Assembly: GCA_030838475.1 (NCBI GenBank)
Contig: JAUZFP010000094.1
Coordinates: 1 to 64,000 of the forward strand
Length of the DNA stretch: 64,000 bases
Direction of reading: 5' to 3'
Source: Actinomycetota bacterium
GTDB lineage: Bacteria; Actinomycetota; Actinomycetes; Actinomycetales; Microbacteriaceae
The notes under the pieces were generated by a model that searched no databases, was not told the origin of the DNA, and was given only the letters and a program-made list of their open reading frames with translations. The translations under genes and the position numbers were made by a program. Shown here in pieces: positions 39,593-48,478 of the stretch (its first letter is position 1; each line of letters starts with the position of its first letter).

Positions 39593-40380
39593 CGGTTATC
39601 GAGATCTCGTCGCTGGACGATCCTCGACTGGTCGACTACTCGCACCTGACCGACGTTGCTCTCAAGAAATCGGGTGGCGGCCTCTACATCGCGGAGTCGC
39701 TCCTCGTACTCGAGCGTGCAATCGCGGCGGGGCACCGCCCGCGTTCCGTGCTCGCGCTCGGCGCGTCGGTCGCGGACGCCGTGAGGGCGACAGCGGGTAT
39801 CGACGTCCCGATTTTCTCTGGTCCTTCCGAGTTGCTCGAGGAGCTCACCGGATACCTGCTCCATCGTGGTCTCATCGCGGCGATGCATCGACCCGGGTTG
39901 CCCAGCGCCGCAACTCTGCTGCGAGGCACCCGACGGGTCGTCATCCTGGAGAACGTGGTGGACCCAACCAACGTTGGTGCGATCTTTCGGTCGGTCGCCG
40001 CAATCGGTGCGGATGCGGTGCTTGTGACACCCCGGTGCTCGGACCCGTTCTACCGTCGCGCCATCCGGGTGAGCATGGGCACCGTCCTGCAGGTGCCCTG
40101 GACGCGCGTCGGGGACTGGGCATCCACTCGCGAGTTGCTCACCGCATCCGGATTTCACCTTGCCGCGCTTGCGCTCGCGGACGATGCGGTGGACCTCAAG
40201 GAGTTCGCGGCGACCGCGCCCGAACGCGTGGCGCTGGTGCTCGGGACGGAGGGCGAGGGACTCACGAGGGAAGCGATCGAGGCCGCCGACACCGTGGTCA
40301 CCATTCCCATGGCGCATGGCATCGACAGCCTCAATGTGGCGGCGACCGCGGCGGTCGCGATGTACGCGCTCCTGCCTTAG
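39589..40380 (+). CDS. TrmH/SpoU family RNA methyltransferase
   Basis: VVDPTNVGAIFRSVAAIGADAVLV; LVLGTEGEGL; IPMAHGIDSLNVAATAAVAMY. Confidence 0.93.
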   Translation: MTVIEISSLDDPRLVDYSHLTDVALKKSGGGLYIAESLLVLERAIAAGHRPRSVLALGASVADAVRATAGIDVPIFSGPSELLEELTGYLLHRGLIAAMHRPGLPSAATLLRGTRRVVILENVVDPTNVGAIFRSVAAIGADAVLVTPRCSDPFYRRAIRVSMGTVLQVPWTRVGDWASTRELLTASGFHLAALALADDAVDLKEFAATAPERVALVLGTEGEGLTREAIEAADTVVTIPMAHGIDSLNVAATAAVAMYALLP

Positions 40381-40821
40381 CTAGTCGAGCGGTGGGACCG
40401 GCAGGTGGGTTGGAATTGCGATCCTGTTCCACAGATTGATCGTTCCGATGGCAAGGATCAGGTCACCGAGACCCTTCTCGCCGAACCCCGTTCTGCCGCG
40501 GTCCCAGAGGCCGTCGCTCACTCCACCCGCAATGTGGGTGACCGCGTCGGTCAGCTCGAACGCGAGACGCTCCCGGTCCGTGAACAGGGTGGACTCCTCC
40601 CATGTTGAAACCGCGGTGACCTTGCGAACCGGCACCCCGCTCTTGATGAGATCGGTCGAGTGCGCGTCCACGCAGTAGTTGCACCCGTTGATGAACGAGG
40701 CGCGGAGATAGACCAGATTCACGAGCTCGAAGTCGATGTTTTCGGTGACGTACGCATCCAGGTCGACGACCTTGCGATATCCCTCACGTGACGACTTCCC
40801 GATGGCGGTGCGAGCGCTCAT
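40381..40821 (-). CDS. Carboxymuconolactone decarboxylase (AhpD-like) family protein
   Basis: LVYLRASFINGCNYCVDAHSTDLIKSG CxxC-xxx-H motif. Confidence 0.93.
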   Translation of the reverse strand: MSARTAIGKSSREGYRKVVDLDAYVTENIDFELVNLVYLRASFINGCNYCVDAHSTDLIKSGVPVRKVTAVSTWEESTLFTDRERLAFELTDAVTHIAGGVSDGLWDRGRTGFGEKGLGDLILAIGTINLWNRIAIPTHLPVPPLD

Positions 40822-40880
40822 GTGACTATTCCCTTTCGTTGTGTTGCCTCAAACCTACGAGCGCGAGTGGCCCAGTCAAA

Positions 40881-40912
40881 GAGCCAATCTGAGCCAATTT
40901 AACTGGTCCAAT
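40881..40912. promoter_or_regulatory. Candidate MocR operator: GAGCCAAT-N2-GAGCCAAT ... GGTCCAAT
   Basis: Direct repeats in the divergent promoter between the AhpD-like gene and the MocR gene. Confidence 0.5.
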
Positions 40913-40925
40913 GTAGGGTGACGAA

Positions 40926-42362
40926 ATGGATGTCCACCTCACGCTCGGCGCGGTTGGGGAGCGAACTGACGGCATCTACCGCCAGCTGTCCGCGGCAATC
41001 ATCGAGGGCAGGCTCGCGGCCGGGGAGGCATTGCCGCCCAGCCGAGCTCTCGCGGCGACCCTCGGCGTTTCCCGAACCACGGTCGCCGTCGCCTATGACC
41101 GACTCGCAGCCGAGGGCTTCACGGTGACCCGCAGGGGCGCGGGGACGTTCGTCGCCGAGGCCAGGGCATCCGGACAGGCTCGGCGGGCACCCCACGGCCG
41201 GACGGTAACGGCTCGCCCGGTATGGGCAGGCAGGACCGTCCCGTCGACCGAGCGCGCGCCGGCCGCGTTCGACTTCGGGATCGGCATCCCCGACCCCGCG
41301 CTGTTCCCGCTGGCCGCGTGGCGTCGTCAGGTGGCAAATGAGCTGCAACTCGGTTCCGCCCTGCTCAACGGCTATGCGCATCCCCCCGGTCTACCGCGAC
41401 TTCGCGCGGCGATCGCCAGACACGTCGGGGTCTCGCGGTCGGTGCGGGCCGGTGCCGACGACGTGATTGTCACCTCCGGTGCACAACAGGCGTTCGATCT
41501 TGCCACGCGCGTTCTGGTCGGGCCCGGGGATGTGATCGCGGTCGAGGAGCCGGGCTATCCACCGGTCCGATCGCTGTTCGAGAGCCTCGGGGCAACCGTC
41601 GTCGGAGTGCGGGTCGACGAACACGGCATCGTCGTCAGCGAGATACCCCCCCGCGCAAGGCTCGTCTACACGACGCCCTCACACCAGTTTCCTACCGGCG
41701 TTCGCACGTCGCTCACTCGACGACTCGAACTGCTGGCCTGGGCGGAGACGGCTAACGCCGTGATTATCGAGGACGACTACGACAGCGAGTTCCACTACGG
41801 CGGTGGTGCGCTCGATCCGCTGCAGAGTCTCGATCGCGCCGGCCGGGTGCTCTACGTCGGGACGTTCTCCAAGACCCTTGTACCGGGCCTGCGCATCGGA
41901 TTTCTGGTCGCGCCGGAGTCACTGCATCAGCCGCTCGCCGTCGCGAAACGGCTGAGCGACTGGCACACCGACACCGTCACCCAGGGCGCTCTCGCTCGCC
42001 TCCTCGACGAGGGCATCTTTGCTGCCCACGTTCGTCGCGCAAACCGGGTCTACGCGGGTCGGCGCGAGCGGATCATCGAGGGTGTTGAGCGCGAGCTCTC
42101 GCGGTGGCTCGACGTGGTGCCCTCCGTCGCCGGTCTGCACCTGTTCGCACAACTGCGCGCGGACGTGCCGCTACGGGTTACCGCGGTGACGGACGCGGCG
42201 GCCGCCGCAGGGGTGGGGATCCAGTCGATCGCGCGATTCGCCCACAACGAGGACAGCGAGCAAGCGCGGCGCGGGTTTGTGCTCGGATACGGCGCAATCG
42301 AGGAGGCCAGCATCGACCACGGCCTCCGTCGCCTGCGGGACGTGCTGACGCGTCTGACCTAG
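40926..42362 (+). CDS. MocR/PdxR-like GntR-aminotransferase fusion regulator
   Basis: GntR HTH IYRQLSAAIIEGRLAAGEALPPSRALAATLGVSRTTVAVAYDRLAAEGF plus class I aminotransferase region VLYVGTFSKTLVPGLRIGFLVAP. Confidence 0.95.
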   Translation: MDVHLTLGAVGERTDGIYRQLSAAIIEGRLAAGEALPPSRALAATLGVSRTTVAVAYDRLAAEGFTVTRRGAGTFVAEARASGQARRAPHGRTVTARPVWAGRTVPSTERAPAAFDFGIGIPDPALFPLAAWRRQVANELQLGSALLNGYAHPPGLPRLRAAIARHVGVSRSVRAGADDVIVTSGAQQAFDLATRVLVGPGDVIAVEEPGYPPVRSLFESLGATVVGVRVDEHGIVVSEIPPRARLVYTTPSHQFPTGVRTSLTRRLELLAWAETANAVIIEDDYDSEFHYGGGALDPLQSLDRAGRVLYVGTFSKTLVPGLRIGFLVAPESLHQPLAVAKRLSDWHTDTVTQGALARLLDEGIFAAHVRRANRVYAGRRERIIEGVERELSRWLDVVPSVAGLHLFAQLRADVPLRVTAVTDAAAAAGVGIQSIARFAHNEDSEQARRGFVLGYGAIEEASIDHGLRRLRDVLTRLT

Positions 42363-44260
42363 ACGAGCAGCTGGTGCTTCGCGAGATCCTTGTAGAGCGG
42401 CGTCGACTTGATGAGCTCGGAGTGGGTTCCGACGCCGACCACGCGACCGTGATCAAGAACCACGATTTGGTCGGAGTCGACCACGGTCGACAGCCGGTGG
42501 GCAATGACAATGAGGGTGCGATTTTCGGAGACCGCGTCGATCGCCTCACGCAGCAGTTGCTCGTTGAGACCGTCGAGCGACGACGTCGACTCGTCCAGCA
42601 GCAGGATGGGCGGTGCAACAAGCAGCGTCCTCGCAATGGCCAGGCGCTGGCGTTCGCCGCCGGACAGCATCACGCCATCCTCGCCGACCGGCGCCTCGAG
42701 CCCCAGCTCGTTGCGCTCGAGCACCTCGGTCAGGTTGACGGCGTGCAGCACGTCGATGCACTGCTGGTCGGTAGCCTCGGGTGCGCCGAGCGTGAGGTTC
42801 TCCCGGATCGTGCCGGCGAGTACGGGGGCATCCTGTTCGACATATCCGATCTGGCCCCGCAGCTCGGTGCGGTCAAGGCCGCGGATGTCGACGCCGCCGA
42901 GTCGCACAACCCCCGCGGTGGGGTCGTAGAACCGCTCGATGAGGGCAAGGATCGTGCTCTTGCCCGCTCCGGACGGACCGACGAGTGCGGTGCGCTTGCC
43001 GCGCGGCGCAGTGAACGAGACCCCGTGGAGCACGGTGCGATCGTGGGTTTCGACACCATCCGTTTCCTCGTGTCCCTCGAGCGCGTCGGGAACCGGGACG
43101 CCCGACGCGGCCAGCAGCTTGGCCGCCTCCGACTTGTGCGCCTTCTCCGGGTAGGTGAACGCGACGTTCTCGAACCCGACCGCGTCGTCCTGCTCGATGG
43201 CGGCGACCGGCGTGACACCGGCATCCTGCTCGCTCTCGCCGGGCAGATCGATGATCTCCTGGATCCGACCGAGGGCGCCGAGCGCCTGGCTCACCGAGGT
43301 GACCGCACCGAAGGCGGAGCCAAGCGGGGCGATCATGGTGAACAACAGGATGACGAACGCGATGAGTGTCGCAATGGTCAGGGTGCCGCTCGCGACCTGC
43401 AGACCACCGACACCCAGCACGGCGAGCACCGAGACCTGGAGCGCGATCCCCGCGATCGGAACGACGAGGGCGGACGCACGAGCGACCTTGAATCCCATGT
43501 TCCGTGCGCCGAGCGCGTCGTCCTGGACCGCATCGATCTCACGCTCGGTCGCGTTGGATGCCCGGATCGTTCGAATCGCGCCGACCGCGCGCGCAACACT
43601 CGCACCCAGTTCGCCGACCTTGGTCTGCTGGCCCTGGCTGGCGATCCGGATGCGCCCCGACAGTGAACCGACTCCCACGATGGACAGTCCGATCACCACG
43701 ACCGTGATGCCCAGCAGCAGCGGGTCGATGAACGCCATCGCGATCAGCGACCCCACGAATTGGAGCGCGCCGCCGATCGAGCTGACGAGTCCCTGGGTCA
43801 TCACGGAGTAGAGCAGCGTGGTGTCGGAGCCGACCCGGGAGACCAGATCGCCCGTGCGACGGGTATCGAACTCGCTGATCGGAAGCCCCAGAAGTCGGCG
43901 CACCAGCACCTTGCGAACCGAGAAGACGATATTCGTCCCCATCCGCTGCAGCAGGTACTGCTGGAAGGCGGTGACGAGTGCGGTCGCGACGAGAAGCACG
44001 AGTACGAGGACCGCGATTGCGGTGAACGGCTGCTTGTCCTGGAAATTGGTGATGCCCTGGCGCACGAGGAGTGGCTGCGCGACGGTCGCGACGGATCCGA
44101 TCACGCTGAGGACGACGACCACGGCAATGAGCGGCTTGTTTTGCAGGAGGTAGGGCAGCAGCTGGCTGAACTTTGCGCGCGGCCCGTCGTCTCCGGCCGC
44201 TGAGCGACGGCGTCCGAAGAGGCCGCCGCGTGCCGGGCGCTGTGAAGTCTCTGTGCTCAT
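42359..44260 (-). CDS. ABC transporter, fused permease and ATP-binding (exporter type)
   Basis: Six-TM N-terminus; Walker A LVGPSGAGKSTILALIERFYDP; signature LSGGERQRLAIARTLL; start at MSTETSQRPARGG. Confidence 0.93.
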   Translation of the reverse strand: MSTETSQRPARGGLFGRRRSAAGDDGPRAKFSQLLPYLLQNKPLIAVVVVLSVIGSVATVAQPLLVRQGITNFQDKQPFTAIAVLVLVLLVATALVTAFQQYLLQRMGTNIVFSVRKVLVRRLLGLPISEFDTRRTGDLVSRVGSDTTLLYSVMTQGLVSSIGGALQFVGSLIAMAFIDPLLLGITVVVIGLSIVGVGSLSGRIRIASQGQQTKVGELGASVARAVGAIRTIRASNATEREIDAVQDDALGARNMGFKVARASALVVPIAGIALQVSVLAVLGVGGLQVASGTLTIATLIAFVILLFTMIAPLGSAFGAVTSVSQALGALGRIQEIIDLPGESEQDAGVTPVAAIEQDDAVGFENVAFTYPEKAHKSEAAKLLAASGVPVPDALEGHEETDGVETHDRTVLHGVSFTAPRGKRTALVGPSGAGKSTILALIERFYDPTAGVVRLGGVDIRGLDRTELRGQIGYVEQDAPVLAGTIRENLTLGAPEATDQQCIDVLHAVNLTEVLERNELGLEAPVGEDGVMLSGGERQRLAIARTLLVAPPILLLDESTSSLDGLNEQLLREAIDAVSENRTLIVIAHRLSTVVDSDQIVVLDHGRVVGVGTHSELIKSTPLYKDLAKHQLLV

Positions 44261-44264
44261 GGTC

Positions 44265-44477
44265 TTAGCTTCGTCCGTACTTCTTGTGAACTGCCTGTTT
44301 GGATACGCCGAGCGCGAGCGCAATCAGCTGCCAGGACGCGTTGGCGTTGCGGGCGCGGCGAACCGCGACGGCCTCCACGCGGTCGACTTCCTTGCGGAGT
44401 TTTTCAATCGCTCGTAGCGCCACGATCGGGTCATCCGAGTTTGCGGCATCCGCAAGCGTCAGCATGAGATGTTCCAT
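44265..44477 (-). CDS. Small HTH DNA-binding protein
   Basis: C-terminal HTH ASWQLIALALGVSKQAVHKKYGRS; start chosen at ATG 44477 (MEHLMLTLADAANSD) so both palindromes lie upstream. Confidence 0.75.
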   Translation of the reverse strand: MEHLMLTLADAANSDDPIVALRAIEKLRKEVDRVEAVAVRRARNANASWQLIALALGVSKQAVHKKYGRS

Positions 44478-44480
44478 GCC

Positions 44481-44524
44481 GTCAACCGTAGTTGACGAGA
44501 TTTGGGATGTCAACTTTGGTTGAC
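44481..44524. promoter_or_regulatory. Two operators: GTCAAC-CGTA-GTTGAC and GTCAAC-TTTG-GTTGAC
   Basis: Perfect 6-bp inverted arms with 4-bp spacers at 44481-44496 and 44509-44524, 28 bp apart. Confidence 0.85.
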
Positions 44525-44571
44525 TTTGGACTCATCTTGGTGGGTCGGCGGTCTGGTCTAGGCTCGAAATC

Positions 44572-45498
44572 GTGCCAGAAGCCGTCATCACCGCCTCCTT
44601 GCTGACCAAGAAGTACAAGGACTTTGCGGCGGTTGACGGAATTTCGTTCGAGGTGGCGCCCGGCGAATCGTTCGGACTGCTCGGACCGAACGGGGCGGGA
44701 AAGTCCACCACCATGCGAATGGTCGGCGCGGTGTCGACGCGCACCAGCGGGGACCTGTCGATCCTCGGTCTCGACCCAAACGAACATGGCCCGGAGATTC
44801 GAGCCCAGCTCGGAGTCGTGCCGCAAGCGGACAACCTCGACCAGGAGCTTCGCGTTCGCGACAACCTCATCGTCTATGGCCGGTACTTCGGTATCCCGCG
44901 CCGGCAGGTGGCCAAGCGAGCGGACGAGCTCTTGGAGTTCGCCCAGCTGAGCGACCGGGCGAAGTCCCGGGTCGACGACCTCTCCGGCGGAATGAAGCGG
45001 CGACTCACCATCGCGCGCGCGCTCGTGAATGATCCCCGCATCCTGCTGCTGGATGAGCCCACGACCGGCCTCGATCCGCAGGCCCGGCACATCCTCTGGG
45101 ATCGGCTCTTTCGACTCAAGGAACAGGGAACGACGCTCGTGCTCACGACGCATTACATGGATGAGGCCGAGCAGTTGTGCGATCGCCTGGTCGTGGTCGA
45201 CAAGGGCACGATCATGGCGGAGGGGTCGCCGGCGGCCCTCATCAAGCAATACTCGACCCGCGAAGTCGTCGAGGTTCGCTTCGGTTCGGAGAAGAATGCG
45301 AACGTGGCAAAACAGCTCAAGGGCATCGGTGATCGCGTCGAGGTACTGCCGGATCGCATCCTGATCTACAGCGACAACGGCGAGGCGGAGTTGAGCGAGA
45401 TCATCAGGCGCGGACTCAACCCGATCACGAGTCTCGTGCGCCGCTCGAGCCTCGAGGATGTGTTCCTGCGGCTGACCGGGCGGAGCCTGATCGAATGA
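44572..45498 (+). CDS. ABC transporter ATP-binding protein (DrrA-like)
   Basis: LLGPNGAGKSTTMRMVGAVS; LSGGMKRRLTIARALVNDPRILLLDEPTTGLDPQARH. Confidence 0.93.
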   Translation: MPEAVITASLLTKKYKDFAAVDGISFEVAPGESFGLLGPNGAGKSTTMRMVGAVSTRTSGDLSILGLDPNEHGPEIRAQLGVVPQADNLDQELRVRDNLIVYGRYFGIPRRQVAKRADELLEFAQLSDRAKSRVDDLSGGMKRRLTIARALVNDPRILLLDEPTTGLDPQARHILWDRLFRLKEQGTTLVLTTHYMDEAEQLCDRLVVVDKGTIMAEGSPAALIKQYSTREVVEVRFGSEKNANVAKQLKGIGDRVEVLPDRILIYSDNGEAELSEIIRRGLNPITSLVRRSSLEDVFLRLTGRSLIE

Positions 45499-46307
45499 CC
45501 GCGTCGATCGAACGGCTGACTTCCGCTGGCGAGAAGCCGCGCCGGTGGGGATCGTTCTACGTCGCCGAGCACCGCCTGTACGCCATGCGGGCTTACCTGC
45601 AAACGCTCCTCGTTACGGGTTTCGGCAACCCGCTTCTCTACCTGTTCGGCCTCGGGGTCGGGCTCGCTCGTCTCGTCAACGTGCCCGTCGGAGGCGCCAC
45701 CTACCTCGAATTCGTCGCGCCCGCGCTCCTCGCCTCCGCGGCGGTGACGGTCGCGGGGGAGGAGTTCTCCTACCCCGTGCTGATGGGCTTTAAGTGGAAC
45801 CCGATCTTCTTCGGGATGAATGCCGCGCCGCTCTCGGGTCTCCAGATCGTCAACGGCATGATCATCAGCGTCTTCGTGCGGATGTTTCCGACCGTCGCGA
45901 TCTACTACGCCTTCATGCTGATCTTCGGGGCCGTGCCGCACTGGTCGGGAGTGTTCGACATCCTCGTCGCGGTGCTGGTCGGGATGTCGGTCGGCATCAT
46001 GATCATGGCGTACACGTCGACCATCACCGAGGATCACGGACAGATGGCGATCATCCAGCGCTTCATCCTGATGCCGATGTTCCTGTTCTCCGGCACGTTC
46101 TTCCCCATCACGAACCTACCGATCTACCTTCAATGGATCGGCTGGATCTCGCCGTTGTGGCACGGCACCCAGCTGGGCCGGGTGCTCAGCTACGGCCTGG
46201 TCGAACCCGGGTGGCTCACTCTCGTCCACGTCGTCTACCTGCTGGCGCTCGCCACGACCGGCTGGACTCTGGCTGCTCGGCAGTTTAGAAAGAGGCTGGG
46301 CTCGTGA
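45495..46307 (+). CDS. ABC-2 type permease
   Basis: Multiple TM segments; ATGA overlap with ATPase gene; LYLQWIGWISPLWHGTQL. Confidence 0.88.
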   Translation: MTASIERLTSAGEKPRRWGSFYVAEHRLYAMRAYLQTLLVTGFGNPLLYLFGLGVGLARLVNVPVGGATYLEFVAPALLASAAVTVAGEEFSYPVLMGFKWNPIFFGMNAAPLSGLQIVNGMIISVFVRMFPTVAIYYAFMLIFGAVPHWSGVFDILVAVLVGMSVGIMIMAYTSTITEDHGQMAIIQRFILMPMFLFSGTFFPITNLPIYLQWIGWISPLWHGTQLGRVLSYGLVEPGWLTLVHVVYLLALATTGWTLAARQFRKRLGS

Positions 46308-47143
46308 CTGCGACAGTGCCGACGTCCCCGGCGCTGGTGACTGCCCAGTCCCGCAGTCGGTTCCTTGGTGCGATCTACGCGGGCAACTCGCGCGCCATCC
46401 TCGGTCGCGGGCTCCTCGCGACGCGCACGTCAAACTATTGGGTCGTACTCAGCGGATTCTTCGAGCCCGTTCTCTACCTGCTCTCGCTCGGGATCGGTCT
46501 CGGCTCGCTAATCGGCACCGTAACGACGTCGACCGGCCAGCAGGTACCGTACGCCGCATACATCGCGCCGGCACTTCTCGCGGTCTCGGCCATGAACGGG
46601 GCGATCTACGACTCGACCTGGAACGTCTTCTTCAAGATGAACTACGGAAAGTTGTACGAGGGGATGCTCGCCACATCCATCGGTCCTTTTGACGTCGCGC
46701 TGGGCGAGATCGCGTTCGCACTTCTGCGCGGACTCCTCTACGCGGTCGGGTTCATGATCGTGATGCAGGTCTTTGGCCTGAACCTGGCCTGGACCGCGAT
46801 CCTCGCGCTGCCGGCCGTGGTCCTCATCGCCTTCGGTTTCGCAAGCCTCGGGATGGCGATCACCAGTTACATGAAGACGTTCCAGCAGATGGACTGGATC
46901 AACTTCGTTATGCTGCCGATGTTCATCTTCTCGGCCACGTTCTACCCGATCACCGTCTACCCGCCGATCATGCAGTACATCATCGAGGCGCTCCCGCTGT
47001 GGCACGGCGTTGAGCTGATTCGCGGCCTGACCACGGGTGCGCTGAGCTGGGGACTGCTCTGGCACGTGCTGTACTTTGCGGTGATGATCACGATTGGCCT
47101 GATCTTCACCACCAAGCGACTCCGCGCGCTGTTCCTCGCCTGA
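46304..47143 (+). CDS. ABC-2 type permease
   Basis: Paralogous to preceding gene; FIFSATFYPITVYPPIMQYIIEALPLWHGVELIRGL. Confidence 0.88.
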   Translation: MTATVPTSPALVTAQSRSRFLGAIYAGNSRAILGRGLLATRTSNYWVVLSGFFEPVLYLLSLGIGLGSLIGTVTTSTGQQVPYAAYIAPALLAVSAMNGAIYDSTWNVFFKMNYGKLYEGMLATSIGPFDVALGEIAFALLRGLLYAVGFMIVMQVFGLNLAWTAILALPAVVLIAFGFASLGMAITSYMKTFQQMDWINFVMLPMFIFSATFYPITVYPPIMQYIIEALPLWHGVELIRGLTTGALSWGLLWHVLYFAVMITIGLIFTTKRLRALFLA

Positions 47144-47781
47144 TGGCGAAGCGCAGGCGCTCCCGGCGCAAGCCGCGCCGCGACAGCCGGGTCTGGCTGA
47201 GGGTGCTGGTTCCCGTCGTGCTGCTTCTCGTGGTCGTTGGCGGAGCGTTCGTGTTGCTCCGTCCCGTTGCGGCGCCGCCGCTCGAGCCTCCCTCCATCCC
47301 CGCCTGCCCGGTCGTTCAGAAGGTGACGGTGGGTTCGTACCTAGTGCCGGCCGGTCCGATTGCCGGATTCTGCCAGTCGCAACTCGTGAACGCCGCACAG
47401 GTTCTTCGCGCCGCGCAGTCCTACGGGCTCAGCGTGCACGGCCAGGAGATTGGCGTGATGACGGCGATCGGCGAATCGAGCCTTCGCAATGTCAACTACG
47501 GAGACACCGCCGGACCGGACAGCCGAGGCATCTTCCAGCAGCGCAGCAACTACGGCGAGCTGGCAAATCGCATGGACCCGTATACGGCGGCTCGCGCGTT
47601 CTTCCTGCGGATGCAGGGGATCGTGAGTTGGGAGACCCTGCCGCCGACCGTGGTCGCGCACACAGTGCAGCGCAATGCCGACCCCGACTACTACACGCAG
47701 TACTGGCAGCGGGCGGTCACGATCGTCACCGCGCTCAATCGCACGATCGTGCCCAGCGCCGTGCCGCCGCCCGTGTCGTAG
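47143..47781 (+). CDS. Membrane-anchored lytic-transglycosylase-like protein
   Basis: Basic N-terminus and TM; VHGQEIGVMTAIGESSLRNVNYGDTAGPDSRGIFQQRSNYG. Confidence 0.6.
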   Translation: MAKRRRSRRKPRRDSRVWLRVLVPVVLLLVVVGGAFVLLRPVAAPPLEPPSIPACPVVQKVTVGSYLVPAGPIAGFCQSQLVNAAQVLRAAQSYGLSVHGQEIGVMTAIGESSLRNVNYGDTAGPDSRGIFQQRSNYGELANRMDPYTAARAFFLRMQGIVSWETLPPTVVAHTVQRNADPDYYTQYWQRAVTIVTALNRTIVPSAVPPPVS

Positions 47782-47830
47782 CAGGTCCGTCATCGACAGG
47801 ACAGAGGGGTCTACGCGGGCCTAGCACACG

Positions 47831-47905
47831 GCAATTCGGCGAAAGTCACGAATTGCTATGAAGATGCCGTTTGTTTACCTGCCGTCTTGTTGCCGTGAAA
47901 GTGGC
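47831..47905. promoter_or_regulatory. Candidate regulatory region: inverted repeat plus three 11-bp PHO-box-like units
   Basis: GCAATTCG-N10-CGAATTGC at 47831-47856; GTTTACCTGCC/GTCTTGTTGCC/GTGAAAGTGGC at 47873-47905. Confidence 0.4.
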
Positions 47906-48004
47906 CGACTCGGCTGATTAATTGCCCGTCCGTAGCTTTCGTGACGAGGAACCGGCCGCCGCCCGATCGGCCACTCCCGAAACCCCGATAGAAAGTGCGC
48001 CACG

Positions 48005-48478
48005 ATGACTGTGCAACCGCGTGTCATTTTCACCAGATTTGCGGGTGTCGAGAATCCGGAGTTGGGCCCATGGTTGGCGCACGTGAGCCGGGTGCTCGGC
48101 AAACGTGCGCCAACCGTGGTGAAAGTGGCCGAACCAAGCGTGTGGCAGCTCGTCTCGGCGAACAATCGGGAGCTCGCGCGAAGCGCCGGGATCTTCGCCG
48201 GATTCAGGGCGGCATCGGATGCGGCGGCCGCGACGGTCGCCAGTCTCGCCTCCGCCATTGTTCGCCCCGTCGTTGACGACGCCCGCGGACTTCAGGGCTG
48301 GTATCTCTCCATCGACGGCGAGCCCGCCGTGGTGTGCTCGCGTTGGTACCTGGCCGATCGAGAACGATCGCAGTCGGTGAGTCTCGCCGTGTCGTCGCTG
48401 AAGGTTGCGGTCTTCGGCGACGGCGCCCGCCTGGCGCCCGATCGCTCGGCTAAGGAGAACAGCCTTCGTGTCCGGTGA
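48005..48478 (+). CDS. Hypothetical 157-aa protein, first gene of the Pst-like locus
   Basis: Intact ORF with ATG; RBS and GTG of pstC overlap its end. Confidence 0.65.
   Translation: MTVQPRVIFTRFAGVENPELGPWLAHVSRVLGKRAPTVVKVAEPSVWQLVSANNRELARSAGIFAGFRAASDAAAATVASLASAIVRPVVDDARGLQGWYLSIDGEPAVVCSRWYLADRERSQSVSLAVSSLKVAVFGDGARLAPDRSAKENSLRVR

Noticed and set aside
38560-40317. 585-aa minus-strand ORF opposite gabD and the RNA methyltransferase gene
   Set aside because: Both plus-strand genes have clear family motifs; the antisense ORF has none.
42104-43666. 520-aa plus-strand ORF opposite the fused ABC exporter
   Set aside because: Starts inside the MocR gene in another frame; Arg/Asp-rich shadow composition.
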